Of a stretch of DNA of 64,000 nt, positions 26,386 to 36,616 are shown in pieces (within the stretch, counting starts at the first letter, position 1; the number at the start of each line of letters is the position of its first letter). A program made the position numbers and the translations under genes. Where the stretch lies: NCBI RefSeq assembly GCF_032716425.1, contig NZ_CP090419.1, positions 1,614,001-1,678,000 of the forward strand, written 5' to 3'. The notes under the pieces are model-generated. The model was not told the origin of the DNA, ran no database searches, and was given only the letters and a program-made list of their open reading frames with translations. This DNA comes from Pseudoalteromonas sp. N1230-9 (GTDB lineage Bacteria; Pseudomonadota; Gammaproteobacteria; Enterobacterales; Alteromonadaceae).

Positions 26386-26483
26386 TTTGCGAATTTTACC
26401 CAGTAGCGTGTCAAATTTTCAGACTTAGTTTATTTGCACACCGTCATGTACTTTTTAAAAGTGTTCACTATGTAGGCTATAAT

Positions 26484-27977
26484 TTGAAACATTCAATCAC
26501 CATGCTAGAAAAAACAGCGCTGGCTATTTGTATTTTTATTGCGCTCATTGCTGCGGCTCAGCCTGAACTGATGACGGAACATATACAGCCTGTGGTTCAG
26601 GACATCCTCTCTTTTCTAGGAAGTGGCTTTTTCCTGTTCGTTAACTTCTTATTATTTGCCGTTATCATTCTTTCATTTAGCCCCTTGGGCGGCCGAAAAA
26701 TAGGCGGTGAGCATGCAAAAATTGAATATTCCAACTTTGGCTGGTTTGCCATGTTATTCGCAGCCGGAATGGGGTCAGGACTGGTCTTTTGGGGAGTTGC
26801 AGAGCCTGCACTGCATTTTATGAACCCTCCTTTAAAGCAAAGTCTATACCCTGATAGGTTAGCAAGTAGCCTTGCATTAACCCTTGTTAATTGGGGAGCT
26901 CATGCATGGGCCTTGTATGCCGTGTTTGGCTTAGTGCTAGGAGGGTTGACGCAATACAGTGGTAACTCTGGAGATATATGTGCACCTGTTATGAGTGCGT
27001 TTGGAAATAAACTTAGCCTACGTAAGAAGCGAGGAGTGGTCTTTACGATTAAACTAATTGCTGTTTTTGCTGTGTTCTTCGGCGTTGTTGGAACAATTGC
27101 AAACTCAACGTTACTTATTAGTAAGGGCGTTGAGATTGAACTGGGTATTACATCGCCTTTGTTGATAGGCACTGTAATCGTAAGTGTATTATTTGTTACT
27201 TATACTTTATCAGCGAAGTTAGGTCTCAGAAGAGGGGTACAATCGTTAAGTATCTTTAATGTCCTTTTAGCATTTTCATTATTGATTTGGCTGTTATTTA
27301 TCGTGCCTGTTGCACCTATTATGAAGATTGCACTAGATGGAACTGGTTATTATTTACAATTACTAGCCACAGGAACATGGCAGTTTGATAGTCAATTAAA
27401 CACATCCACTTGGGCAACGCACTGGACATATAACTATTATTTTTGGTGGTTAGCTTGGGGGCCATTTGTCGGTGTATTTCTAGCCAACATTAGTCAAGGC
27501 AGAAAAGTGTGGCAATTTATTTTGGCGGTTGTCGGTATTCCTACATGTGTCACGATTATTTGGTTTTCTGTATTCTCTGGCGCTGCAATTGAGTGGGACA
27601 AACTAAACCAAGCCGGTATTTTATCAGCGATTAAGCATGACTACACTCAAGGGTTGTTTGTATTTTTTAGTCAGTTAGGCTGGCAAGGAACCATTTTGAT
27701 ATGGAGTAGCTTGTTATTACTTTTAGTGTTTGTTGCAACCTCGGCGGACTCCGCTATTTTAGTGATAAGGCAGCTTGTTCAAAATCAGTTTAAAAATGAG
27801 AGCACACTGTATGTATGGTGTTTGGCGTTATTTATGTGCAGTTTTGCACTGCTTTTACAACAAGATGAGCCTTTAAATCGGAGTATAGCGATTTTAGGGG
27901 CTTTGCCATTTTTAGCTGTTTTTATTTTGCAATTAGCAGGGTTTTTGAAAGAGTTTGTTCGTGACTTGTGTGCATAA
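26484..27977 (+). CDS. BCCT family betaine/choline/carnitine-type transporter
   Basis: A 497-residue protein with about 12 membrane helices and the BCCT signatures: FAAGMGSGLVFWGVAEP (helix 3 substrate loop), and THWTYNYYFWWLAWGPFVGV followed by ANISQGRKVW (helices 8-9). Family members take up compatible solutes such as glycine betaine with Na+ or H+. It lacks long N- and C-terminal osmosensing extensions. The TTG start at 26484 has TAGG before it; the ATG at 26502 is an alternative. No catabolic genes are adjacent, which fits osmoprotection. Confidence 0.88.
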   Translation: MKHSITMLEKTALAICIFIALIAAAQPELMTEHIQPVVQDILSFLGSGFFLFVNFLLFAVIILSFSPLGGRKIGGEHAKIEYSNFGWFAMLFAAGMGSGLVFWGVAEPALHFMNPPLKQSLYPDRLASSLALTLVNWGAHAWALYAVFGLVLGGLTQYSGNSGDICAPVMSAFGNKLSLRKKRGVVFTIKLIAVFAVFFGVVGTIANSTLLISKGVEIELGITSPLLIGTVIVSVLFVTYTLSAKLGLRRGVQSLSIFNVLLAFSLLIWLLFIVPVAPIMKIALDGTGYYLQLLATGTWQFDSQLNTSTWATHWTYNYYFWWLAWGPFVGVFLANISQGRKVWQFILAVVGIPTCVTIIWFSVFSGAAIEWDKLNQAGILSAIKHDYTQGLFVFFSQLGWQGTILIWSSLLLLLVFVATSADSAILVIRQLVQNQFKNESTLYVWCLALFMCSFALLLQQDEPLNRSIAILGALPFLAVFILQLAGFLKEFVRDLCA

Positions 27978-28051
27978 TTCGAACATTTTTTTACAGTAAA
28001 ATATAAGCAGAGCAATATACTTAATGAGTTATTATGAGTGTGAGGAAAAGG

Positions 28052-28393
28052 ATGTCTAAACTTATTACATTAATTTTAGCCTTCGTAGTGCTTAGCGGCT
28101 GTACAGCGATCGGCTTTGTTGCAGATGGTATTGCAGGTAGAAGTAATCAAGCACAATCGGCAAGTGCTTATTCCGAGGTGAGGTCAAATCATCGCGTGAA
28201 CTACGGTTTAACAATGACTATGTTAGGCTATGAAATAGATAAAGCGATTATTGGAGCGCTTGAAAAAGGAAGTAAAGATAAAAAAGTTAAACTTGAATGT
28301 CGCAAAATAAGTCGAGTTGTGAAAGAGTGTGTGGAGCTAACGGTAACACCTAAAATCCAATCTATTAAAAGGGAGAGCCGTAATAATGGTTAG
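28052..28393 (+). CDS. Small lipoprotein, first of a tandem pair
   Basis: About 113 residues from ATG 28052, which GAGGAAAAGG directly supports; ATG 28034 is less well placed. Lipobox FVVLSGC is clear. The mature protein ends with a conserved block EIDKAIIGAL...KLECRKISRVVKECVEL that recurs in the next gene. Two cysteines in that block could form a disulfide. No known family. The stop overlaps the next gene by 8 nt, implying coupling. Confidence 0.7.
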   Translation: MSKLITLILAFVVLSGCTAIGFVADGIAGRSNQAQSASAYSEVRSNHRVNYGLTMTMLGYEIDKAIIGALEKGSKDKKVKLECRKISRVVKECVELTVTPKIQSIKRESRNNG

Positions 28394-28706
28394 TCGAATA
28401 AAATACATAGTTCTGATTGTGTTAATTTTTCAACTCACAGGTTGCACTCTTGCAGGGGTAATACTGGATGGTCAAGCTAACAACTCTCGCTCAAACAGTA
28501 CTAAAAATGCGGCCGGTTCAGGTGTGTTTGTCAAAGATTCAGAGGCAAAATCTTTTGGAGAACTTGGCGAGCAAATAGATAAATCAATTATAAATTTTAT
28601 TATTGATACTGCAGAGAAAAAGCCACAGTTAAAATGCAGACAAATAACAAGGACTATTAAAGAGTGTGAGAAAATTGATCCCCCACACTCATCAAATGGC
28701 AATTAA
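28386..28706 (+). CDS. Small lipoprotein, second of a tandem pair
   Basis: A 106-residue lipoprotein (lipobox IFQLTGC). It is paralogous to the preceding gene: both have GCT-hydrophobic-DG after the lipobox, then a variable asparagine/serine-rich linker, then a matching EQIDKSIINFI...QLKCRQITRTIKECEKI block. Overlap of 8 nt with the first gene indicates co-translation. The 3' end overlaps the convergent fghA stop by 4 nt. Function unknown; probably envelope-anchored. Confidence 0.7.
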   Translation: MVSRIKYIVLIVLIFQLTGCTLAGVILDGQANNSRSNSTKNAAGSGVFVKDSEAKSFGELGEQIDKSIINFIIDTAEKKPQLKCRQITRTIKECEKIDPPHSSNGN

Positions 28707-29539
28707 AGGTATTGCTCATGAAACACTAAGTGCTCATCGATAAAGCTACTAATAAAAAAGTAACTGTGATCATAGCCTGCGTGCATGTTTATCTCAGCGG
28801 GGTAATCTCTTTCATTCACTACTGCAAATAAGTTTTCTGTTTTAAGCTGCTCTGTTAAAAAGTTATCAGCTTCGCCTTGATCAACGCGTATTGGCAGGTA
28901 ATTATCAGCTTCTGCCTGCTTCATTAGTTCACACGTATCGTATTTAAGCCAACTGCTTTTGTTACTACCTAAATAGTTAGTAAACGCCTTTTCACCCCAT
29001 GGGCAGTTAACAGGGTTTACGATTGGGCTAAAGGCACTGGCACTTACATATTGCTCAGGGTTTCTAAGGGCAATCATCAATGCGCCGTGACCACCCATTG
29101 AGTGACCTGCAATGGCTTTTTTATCACTGACGGGGAAGTGTGCCTCAATAAGTGCCGGTAACTCAGAAACAACATAATCGTACATATTATAATGCACGTT
29201 ATAAGGGGCCTCCGTAGCGTTCACATAAAAACCTGCACCTTGGCCAAAGTCGTAGTTTTCATCATCAGGCACATTATCACCACGAGGGCTCGTGTCTGGT
29301 GCAACGATTGCAATACCTAGCTCAGCCGCTTTTTTGAAGGCACCTGCTTTTTGCATAAAGTTTTCATCAGTACAGGTTAAACCTGATAACCAATACATGA
29401 CGGGTACTTTGTTTGTTTCACTGGCACCAGGCGGTAAAAATATTGCAAAACGCATAGCACAATGGGTACTGCTTGCTTGGTGTGTGTATTGTTTATGCCA
29501 GCCACCGCTGACTTTTGTTGAGCTTATGTTTTCTAGCAT
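28703..29539 (-). CDS. fghA: S-formylglutathione hydrolase
   Basis: Hydrolyses S-formylglutathione to formate and glutathione, the second step of formaldehyde detoxification. The serine hydrolase triad is S147 (GHSMGG), D225 (QGEADNF) and H258 (GYDHSY). WLSGLTCTDENF is the family's oxyanion-hole/cysteine region. The start is placed at MLENISS (29539), with AAGGAT before it; the longer frame from 29578 has no support. It follows frmA by 55 nt in the same direction. Confidence 0.93.
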   Translation of the reverse strand: MLENISSTKVSGGWHKQYTHQASSTHCAMRFAIFLPPGASETNKVPVMYWLSGLTCTDENFMQKAGAFKKAAELGIAIVAPDTSPRGDNVPDDENYDFGQGAGFYVNATEAPYNVHYNMYDYVVSELPALIEAHFPVSDKKAIAGHSMGGHGALMIALRNPEQYVSASAFSPIVNPVNCPWGEKAFTNYLGSNKSSWLKYDTCELMKQAEADNYLPIRVDQGEADNFLTEQLKTENLFAVVNERDYPAEINMHAGYDHSYFFISSFIDEHLVFHEQYL

Positions 29540-29594
29540 AACCACATCCTTGAAACGAAGACGCTTGGGGTTAGCCAAGCGTCAGGTTTATAGA

Positions 29595-30725
<1,131 letters not shown>

Positions 30726-30826
30726 TTATAGTTGTTGGAAGTAAGTAATAAACCTAGTCTATTTTATTTATTTCTCAATGAATGATAATCTCAGTTTTAT
30801 TAAAACACTTTTACAGTATGGTAATA

Positions 30827-31708
30827 ATGAATCGTTGGCATGGAATCGATGAGTTTTTAGCAGTAGCAGAAACTGGCAGTTTTACTAGGGCTGGTAAAAT
30901 GCTTGGTATGTCGGTGGCGCATGTGAGTCGGTATGTCAGTCAATTAGAGGAGCGTTTAAATACACAACTGTTGACCAGAACAACCCGCAAAGTTGTGCTA
31001 ACCAAAGAAGGTGAAATATTTGCTCATCAAACAAAACAACTTCAGCATGCAATGGATGATGCAACGGCACTGCTTGCAGAGCAGCAATTGACACCTAAAG
31101 GCACTATAAAGCTGACTGCTCCAGTAATGTATGGAGAAAGTTATATTATGCCAGCGGTGCATTCGTTTATGCAAAAGCACCCTGATATTGAAGTGATCAG
31201 CCATTTAAGTAATGAGCAAGTGAATCTACTCGAAGAAGGGTATGATTTGGCAATACGACTAGGGCATTTAAAAGATTCTTCTTTAAAAGCAAGACGCATT
31301 AGTCAGCGCAGGCTAGTAATTTGCTGTAGCCCTGAATATATAAACAACTATGGGCAACCACACAGTGTGAGTGAGTTACACCATCATCATTGCTTAATTG
31401 GTAATAACAGCTATTGGCGGGTAAAAGAACAAAACCAAGATAAACACATAAAAGTAGCAGGGCGCTTACAATGTAACAGTGGTTGGGCATTGGTAGATGC
31501 TGCAATTAAAGGGTTAGGTATTGTGCAACTACCAGACTATTATGTAAATGAGCACTTAAATACGGGGAATCTCGTTGCTGTGTTATCGAATGTTGCGCCT
31601 GCACCTGAAGGCGTATGGGGGGTGTATCCACCAAGACAGTTTATTGCAACGAATGTAAAAGCATTACTTGATCATCTTGTTGAGAGTGTTCAAGTATCGG
31701 ATTTATAA
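30827..31708 (+). CDS. LysR family transcriptional regulator next to frmA
   Basis: About 294 residues from ATG 30827 (MNRWHGIDEFLAVAE), which puts the helix-turn-helix at the normal LysR distance from the N-terminus; the frame extends up to 30782 without support. HTH: GSFTRAGKMLGMSVAHVSRYV. The C-terminal effector domain is of the substrate-binding type. Because it is divergent from frmA-fghA it probably controls formaldehyde detoxification, in place of the FrmR repressor of enterobacteria. The inducer is not shown. Confidence 0.85.
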   Translation: MNRWHGIDEFLAVAETGSFTRAGKMLGMSVAHVSRYVSQLEERLNTQLLTRTTRKVVLTKEGEIFAHQTKQLQHAMDDATALLAEQQLTPKGTIKLTAPVMYGESYIMPAVHSFMQKHPDIEVISHLSNEQVNLLEEGYDLAIRLGHLKDSSLKARRISQRRLVICCSPEYINNYGQPHSVSELHHHHCLIGNNSYWRVKEQNQDKHIKVAGRLQCNSGWALVDAAIKGLGIVQLPDYYVNEHLNTGNLVAVLSNVAPAPEGVWGVYPPRQFIATNVKALLDHLVESVQVSDL

Positions 31709-31797
31709 TTATTTTTTACAATTTCTCGCATCCCATCATGGCTAAATATATGCTAACATGAGCGCATATTTAGCCCTTGGATTACCCATAAATTATT

Positions 31798-33015
31798 ATG
31801 TTTCAACCTGTTAGCCTTTTTATAGGGCTGAGATATAGTCGCTCTTCAAAGGGTAATGCCTTTATCTCATTTATTTCATTTTTTTCTATTGCAGGCATCG
31901 CTATTGGCCTGATGGCTCTTTTTACGGTTAGCTCGGTTATGAATGGTTTCGAGAATAATCTAAAAACCAATATGCTAGGGCTAATTCCTCATATTGAAGT
32001 AGAAGGGGATTCCCATTCAAAAGAGGCAATGGCGACGCTTAAAACTCAGCTTACAAACTCTCAAGATGTAAAACAAGTCAACCTATACCGTCATGGTGAA
32101 GCCATTTTACAAACAAATAAAGACTTACATGGTGTGTTGTTACAAGGGCTTTATGATGATGGAAACTCACTTTATCAGATTAAAGATAAAATTGTTGTGG
32201 GTGATTGGTCATTGGTGATGGATAAACAGTACCATATTGCCATAAGTCGTTATTTAAGTCGCAAGCTGGGTATCTCTATCGGTGATAAAGTACGGGTTAT
32301 TATGCCAAATGCAAGCGCGTATACCCCCTTGGGTAGGGTGCCGAGTCAACGCTTATTTACGGTCGCAGCTTTATATGAAACGCAATCTGAAATAGATACC
32401 TCTTTAGCCTTCACCAGTGGTTACTCATTACAGCGAGTTTTAAAAATAGCATCATCAGCAGCACCTAATTTAAGTGTATCCTTGTATGAGCCTTTTGCTG
32501 TTGAGGGTGTTTTACAATCACACAGTCAGATGTTAGCTGGGTTTAAGTATTCAGATTGGCGAGACACGCAAGGAACCCTTTTTGCCGCTGTAGCAATGGA
32601 GAAAAGGATCATGTCAATGCTATTGGGACTGATTGTTTTAGTTGCTGTATTTAATATTGTCTCAGCGTTGACCATGATGGTGAGCGAAAAGCAAAGTGAA
32701 GTAGCAATTTTGCAAACGCTGGGTTTAACGCCCAAGCAAGTACAACATGTATTTATGATACAAGGCTTGTATAACGGTCTTATCGGTACCAGTATCGGTG
32801 CTTTACTTGGGGTATTGTTAAGTAGCAATATCAATGAATTATTGAATATGTTAGGCATCAATTTATTAGCAGGTGTGAGCTTACCCGTTAAATTTGATGT
32901 TATGAGTTTGAGCCTAATTGCCGCAGGGAGTATTGCGATGAGCTTTTTAGCCACTTTGTATCCTGCCCGAAAAGCTGCAAAAGTGAATCCAGCAGAGGTA
33001 TTACGTTATGAGTGA
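31798..33015 (+). CDS. lolC: Lipoprotein-releasing ABC transporter permease LolC
   Basis: An inner-membrane subunit of LolCDE, which extracts outer-membrane lipoproteins and passes them to LolA. 405 residues with one N-terminal TM, a large periplasmic domain, and three C-terminal TMs (the FtsX/MacB layout). LFIGLRYSRSSKGNAFISFISFFSIAG is typical of LolC/E N-termini, and the permease ends LATLYPARKAAKVNPAEVLRYE. The stop overlaps lolD by 8 nt. LolC rather than LolE is chosen from position in the usual order. Confidence 0.9.
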   Translation: MFQPVSLFIGLRYSRSSKGNAFISFISFFSIAGIAIGLMALFTVSSVMNGFENNLKTNMLGLIPHIEVEGDSHSKEAMATLKTQLTNSQDVKQVNLYRHGEAILQTNKDLHGVLLQGLYDDGNSLYQIKDKIVVGDWSLVMDKQYHIAISRYLSRKLGISIGDKVRVIMPNASAYTPLGRVPSQRLFTVAALYETQSEIDTSLAFTSGYSLQRVLKIASSAAPNLSVSLYEPFAVEGVLQSHSQMLAGFKYSDWRDTQGTLFAAVAMEKRIMSMLLGLIVLVAVFNIVSALTMMVSEKQSEVAILQTLGLTPKQVQHVFMIQGLYNGLIGTSIGALLGVLLSSNINELLNMLGINLLAGVSLPVKFDVMSLSLIAAGSIAMSFLATLYPARKAAKVNPAEVLRYE

Positions 33016-33706
33016 TCTAGTCATCAATTGTCAGCAGCTGAACAAAGTTTATCAAGATGGCGATAACCAAGTTGAAGTATTAAAAGGGGTTGAACTAGCG
33101 CTTAAACAGGGTGAAATGTTGGCCATCGTTGGCAGCTCAGGATCGGGTAAAAGTACTTTATTGCACATTTTAGGAACCCTCGATAATGCAACAAACGGCA
33201 AAGTCGAAATTAAAGGTAAGCAAGTAGGAAAGCTAAACCGCAAACAACAAGCTAACTTTCGCAACGAAAATCTTGGTTTTATTTACCAATTCCATCATTT
33301 GTTAATGGAATTCACTGCGATTGAAAATGTTGCTATGCCATTGCTTATAAAAGGCTTAAGTGCAATTGAAGCGAACGAAAAAGCATTAATGATGCTTGAT
33401 AAAGTAGGTCTTTCTCATCGCAGTGAACATAAACCTTCAGCGTTATCAGGCGGTGAGCGTCAACGTGTTGCCATTGCAAGGGCCTTAGTTACTGAGCCTG
33501 CGTTAGTACTTGCAGACGAACCAACCGGTAATTTAGACAAACAGAATGCAATAAAAATTTATGACTTAATTAAAGAATTAAATAGCAGTCTCAAAACAAG
33601 CTTTGTTGTGGTCACGCACGATTTAGAGCTTGCAGATAAGCTGGGAAAAATTGCTTATTTAGATGATGGTAAGCTTGCAATTAAAGAGTCTCAAGATGTT
33701 GCTTAG
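33008..33706 (+). CDS. lolD: Lipoprotein-releasing ABC transporter ATPase LolD
   Basis: A 232-residue ATPase that powers lipoprotein release. Walker A GSSGSGKS, Q-loop YQFHHLLMEFTA (the LolD signature region), signature LSGGERQR and Walker B ALVLADEPTGNLD are all intact. It overlaps lolC and lolE, so the three are translationally coupled. Confidence 0.95.
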   Translation: MSDLVINCQQLNKVYQDGDNQVEVLKGVELALKQGEMLAIVGSSGSGKSTLLHILGTLDNATNGKVEIKGKQVGKLNRKQQANFRNENLGFIYQFHHLLMEFTAIENVAMPLLIKGLSAIEANEKALMMLDKVGLSHRSEHKPSALSGGERQRVAIARALVTEPALVLADEPTGNLDKQNAIKIYDLIKELNSSLKTSFVVVTHDLELADKLGKIAYLDDGKLAIKESQDVA

Positions 33707-34940
33707 TGCCTTTATTTCAAAACGTTTTCGCGCACACAGTGGTCATAAAGATGGTCAAAATGGTTTTGTGAGTTTTATAGCAAAGGCTTCGACCATAGGT
33801 ATTCTATTAGGTGTTGCTGTTCTTATTGTTGCGCTATCGGTCATTAATGGCTTTGAGCAGCAATTGGTGCACAGATTATTGTCTGTTGTGCCACAAGTTG
33901 AATATGTAGCCCCTAATAAACCGATCAATGATTGGCAAAATAAAGTCAAATTACTAGGTGAGCAAAATGGCGTTGCTGGCGCAGCGCCTTTTATCAGTGT
34001 AAGTGGTATGGCACAGTTTAAAAATGAACTGAAAGCGGTTGAGGTACGCGGAGTTGAAGCCGATTTAGAGAACCAAGTTTCTGCGCTTAATCAGTTTACT
34101 CAGGGCCGTTTAGTAAGCCAACTACAGCAAGAAGATGTCATCTTAGGTCAACAAATCGTCAATAAGCTTGGTCTAGAAATTGGCGACCCCGTTACGTTAT
34201 TGATCCCACAGATTAATCAACAAACGAGTAAGTTACTCTCACCAAAGCGGGTGAGTTTAAAGCTTGTGGGTATTGTTAATATGGGCGGGCCTATAGATGA
34301 AACAGCTGCGTATATAAGATTAGATAAAGCACAAGCTGTGCTGGGTTTTACTAAAAACCAAGTAACAGGGCTTAGGTTAAAAGTGGATGATGTTTTTGCT
34401 GCACATCAAACGGCGATGCGGGTCGGGCAAGTTATCCCCGACTATGTGTATGTGTCTAGTTGGTTTAGAACACAAGGCAGTTTGTATCAGGATATTCAAA
34501 TGGTTCGCACGATTGTTTATATCGTGGTGTTTTTAATTATTGCTGTTGCCAGCTTTAATATTGTTTCATCCTTGGTGATGGAAGTACGCGAGAAACAGGC
34601 AAACATTGCTATCTTAAAAACCATGGGTGCACAAGATAGTACAATCTTGGCAACTTTTGTTATGCAAGGCTTTACTCAAGCCCTAATTGGTGTGCTGTTA
34701 GGTACTATTATTGGTGTTATGGTGGCACTTAATATAAGTGAGCTGTTTACTTGGTTAAGCAACCTAGCTGGTGATAACCCGTTACAAGGTGTTTATTTTG
34801 TTGAGTTTCTACCGAGTAAGTTAGTTTGGCAAGATATTGTTGTTACAGTTTTTGTTACTTTTATTTTGGCTATACTAGCAACACTTTATCCAGCATGGCA
34901 GGCAACAAGAATTGACCCTGCAAAGGTGTTAGGTAACTAA
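33696..34940 (+). CDS. lolE: Lipoprotein-releasing ABC transporter permease LolE
   Basis: Second permease of LolCDE, about 414 residues from ATG 33696 within the end of lolD; this start gives MLLSAFISKRFRAHSG, a normal LolE N-terminus. It has the same layout as LolC, with a periplasmic domain (residues ~45-275) and C-terminal TMs ending LATLYPAWQATRIDPAKVLGN. The overlap with lolD is 11 nt. Confidence 0.92.
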   Translation: MLLSAFISKRFRAHSGHKDGQNGFVSFIAKASTIGILLGVAVLIVALSVINGFEQQLVHRLLSVVPQVEYVAPNKPINDWQNKVKLLGEQNGVAGAAPFISVSGMAQFKNELKAVEVRGVEADLENQVSALNQFTQGRLVSQLQQEDVILGQQIVNKLGLEIGDPVTLLIPQINQQTSKLLSPKRVSLKLVGIVNMGGPIDETAAYIRLDKAQAVLGFTKNQVTGLRLKVDDVFAAHQTAMRVGQVIPDYVYVSSWFRTQGSLYQDIQMVRTIVYIVVFLIIAVASFNIVSSLVMEVREKQANIAILKTMGAQDSTILATFVMQGFTQALIGVLLGTIIGVMVALNISELFTWLSNLAGDNPLQGVYFVEFLPSKLVWQDIVVTVFVTFILAILATLYPAWQATRIDPAKVLGN

Positions 34941-35031
34941 AAGTGTGAATCAAGCTTAAATGCTCGCAAACACTTGCACCCTAGTATATTAAGCCTTAAA
35001 GTGTCCTAAATGTAGTAAAAGAGTAACCAAT

Positions 35032-35478
35032 ATGGAACAAAAACAAGCTAAGCCACTGACAGAAGAAGAGCAAGCACAAGCACACAAACAAAGTATTATG
35101 TGGCAACGAGAATGTTTCCAGAACGCGCAAAAGCATTTAGCTGAAAAAGGTGTGATCCCGCAAACAGTCATTGAAAAAGAAAGCCGCTTTATTGCGCCAC
35201 TAGTTGCTGTTTGGAAATTCAAAGCTCAAAATGGTAAAAGCTACTGGGTGGTGACGGGCCGTTTACCGACGGACCACGCCGAAGCGAGCGCAGCGAAAGA
35301 TGCACGTGAAGCTTTACGCTTCTTTTCGATGCAATGGCAGCTTAAAGCAGACCAACTTATGCAATCAGGTGCAGTCGATAAAACAAAAGTTGATTTTGCG
35401 AACCTGTTGATAAATCGTGCACACGGTTTGTATGAGTTATTTGAAAAAGATGATATGTGGCAAAACGAGCCTGCATAA
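35032..35478 (+). CDS. DUF4826 family protein
   Basis: A 148-residue soluble protein of a conserved gammaproteobacterial family of unknown function. It opens with an acidic/glutamine-rich segment (EEEQAQAHKQSIMWQRECFQ) and contains WKFKAQNGKSYWVVTGRLPTDH and AREALRFFSMQWQLKA. No catalytic motif or membrane segment is visible. Monocistronic, ended by a good terminator. Confidence 0.8.
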   Translation: MEQKQAKPLTEEEQAQAHKQSIMWQRECFQNAQKHLAEKGVIPQTVIEKESRFIAPLVAVWKFKAQNGKSYWVVTGRLPTDHAEASAAKDAREALRFFSMQWQLKADQLMQSGAVDKTKVDFANLLINRAHGLYELFEKDDMWQNEPA

Positions 35479-35493
35479 TCTGAGTTTACTGTA

Positions 35494-35524
35494 AAAAGCT
35501 GAATAGAACTATTCAGCTTTTTAT
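35494..35524 (+). terminator. Rho-independent terminator after the DUF4826 gene
   Basis: 12-bp stem AAAAGCTGAATA / TATTCAGCTTTT with a GAAC loop, followed by TTATTTT. Confidence 0.88.
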
Positions 35525-35529
35525 TTTCG

Positions 35530-36131
35530 GCCCTAAACCACCTACTTCAGTAGGTGGTTATCATCATTTAGGCTTTGCCTGAAAAAATACTCATGTTAAT
35601 TCCTTACTTGATTTTTAGCGAAGTCATATAAGGAAAAAACATGAGTAGATACGAGAAAGCATCGCATGTGTATTGGCGATGTCAATATCATATAGTCTGG
35701 ACACCAAAGTATAGGTTCTGAATATTGAAGAACAAAGTAGGCAGAGATGTTTACAGGTGCATACAAGTGTATTGTGAGCAGTTAGGGTGCAAAGTAGTCG
35801 AGTTAAATGTGCAGGTTGACCATGTTCATTTGGTAGTGAAGATACCGCCGAAGTTATCAGTCTCGAAACTAATGGGTGCTTTAAAGGGAAAAATAGCTCT
35901 AAAGCTATTTAGCAAATATCCATACTTAAGGAAAAACAAGTTATGGGGAAACCATTTTTGGCAGAGAGGGTACTTCGTAGATACTGTAGGGATAAATGAA
36001 GAAATAATAAGACGGTATGTCAGGCACCAAGAAAAGGAAGAGGTGCAAGAGCAGGCGCAGTTAACACTGCAGTAAACAACGCCCCCTTCTAGGGGGCTAA
36101 TGCAAAGCCACCTTCTTTAGAAGGTGGATCT
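35530..36131 (+). mobile_element. IS200-type insertion sequence (IS200/IS605 family)
   Basis: A single tnpA-type frame flanked by subterminal hairpins rather than terminal inverted repeats, as expected for IS200. Left hairpin: AACCACCTAC / GTAGGTGGTT (35536-35559, TTCA loop). Right hairpin: CCACCTTCT / AGAAGGTGG (36108-36127). A third stem GCCCCCT / AGGGGGC (36081-36097) lies after tnpA. The exact cleavage sites are not determined; edges are estimated. It is inserted just behind the DUF4826 terminator. No tnpB is present. Confidence 0.85.
35641..36075 (+). pseudogene. tnpA: IS200-type Y1 transposase with an in-frame stop
   Basis: The frame from ATG 35641 (AAGGA before it) encodes MSRYEKASHVYWRCQYHIVW, reaches TGA at 35719-35721 after TPKYRF, and then continues in the same frame to 36075. 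Family members have arginine here (CGA), so a single C-to-T change explains the stop. The HUH metal site VDHVHLVV and the catalytic tyrosine in RRYVRHQ remain intact downstream. The element may be dead, moved in trans, or expressed by readthrough. Confidence 0.88.
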
Positions 36132-36145
36132 TTTACTTTGTATCG

Positions 36146-36604
36146 TTAATGCACCAAGGTGAATGGTCGCGTATCAAATTGTTTGATGGGGCAAAGCATT
36201 CGTTGTCTTGGAATACCAGCTTCCATAAATACTAAGCCATCTGCTGCAAAACCATTTCGTTTAAACCTGTCAACTTCGTTCAAAATGCAATTAATACTCA
36301 CACAGTCGCACCCTTGTTTTTCAGCCATTTTAACTAAATAGGTTAGTAGCGATTTATAGACAGAGCGATTGCGATGCTCAGGCAAGACAGCAATACGGCC
36401 TATGAGCCCATCATTACATAAACGCCCTGTAGCGACAGGGCATTTACCATCTTTTGTAACCAATACATGGTGCGCTGTTTGATCAAGATGATCGAATTCT
36501 ACGTGTTTAGGGATGTGTAATTCATATACAAACACACGCTCCCTGATTTGCTGCAAGAGTTCCTTGTCGATACTCCATTCAACTTCATCGATATGATAGC
36601 CCAT
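36146..36604 (-). CDS. GNAT family N-acetyltransferase, ElaA/YjcF-like
   Basis: About 152 residues from the ATG at 36604 (AGGAG lies 9 nt before it). The GNAT core is seen in PVATGRLCNDGLIGRIAVLPEHRNRSVYKSLL, where the usual R-x-x-G-x-G/A loop reads HRNRSV, so the glycines of the pyrophosphate loop are replaced. KRNGFAADGLVFMEAGIPRQRM closes the domain. Substrate unknown. It lies immediately after roxA on the minus strand. Confidence 0.8.
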   Translation of the reverse strand: MGYHIDEVEWSIDKELLQQIRERVFVYELHIPKHVEFDHLDQTAHHVLVTKDGKCPVATGRLCNDGLIGRIAVLPEHRNRSVYKSLLTYLVKMAEKQGCDCVSINCILNEVDRFKRNGFAADGLVFMEAGIPRQRMLCPIKQFDTRPFTLVH

Positions 36605-36616
36605 AAACACACGCTC

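Noticed and set aside
35719..35721. TGA in the IS200 transposase as a recoded selenocysteine codon
   Set aside because: Family members have arginine at this place and no SECIS-like stem is evident; a simple point mutation explains it.
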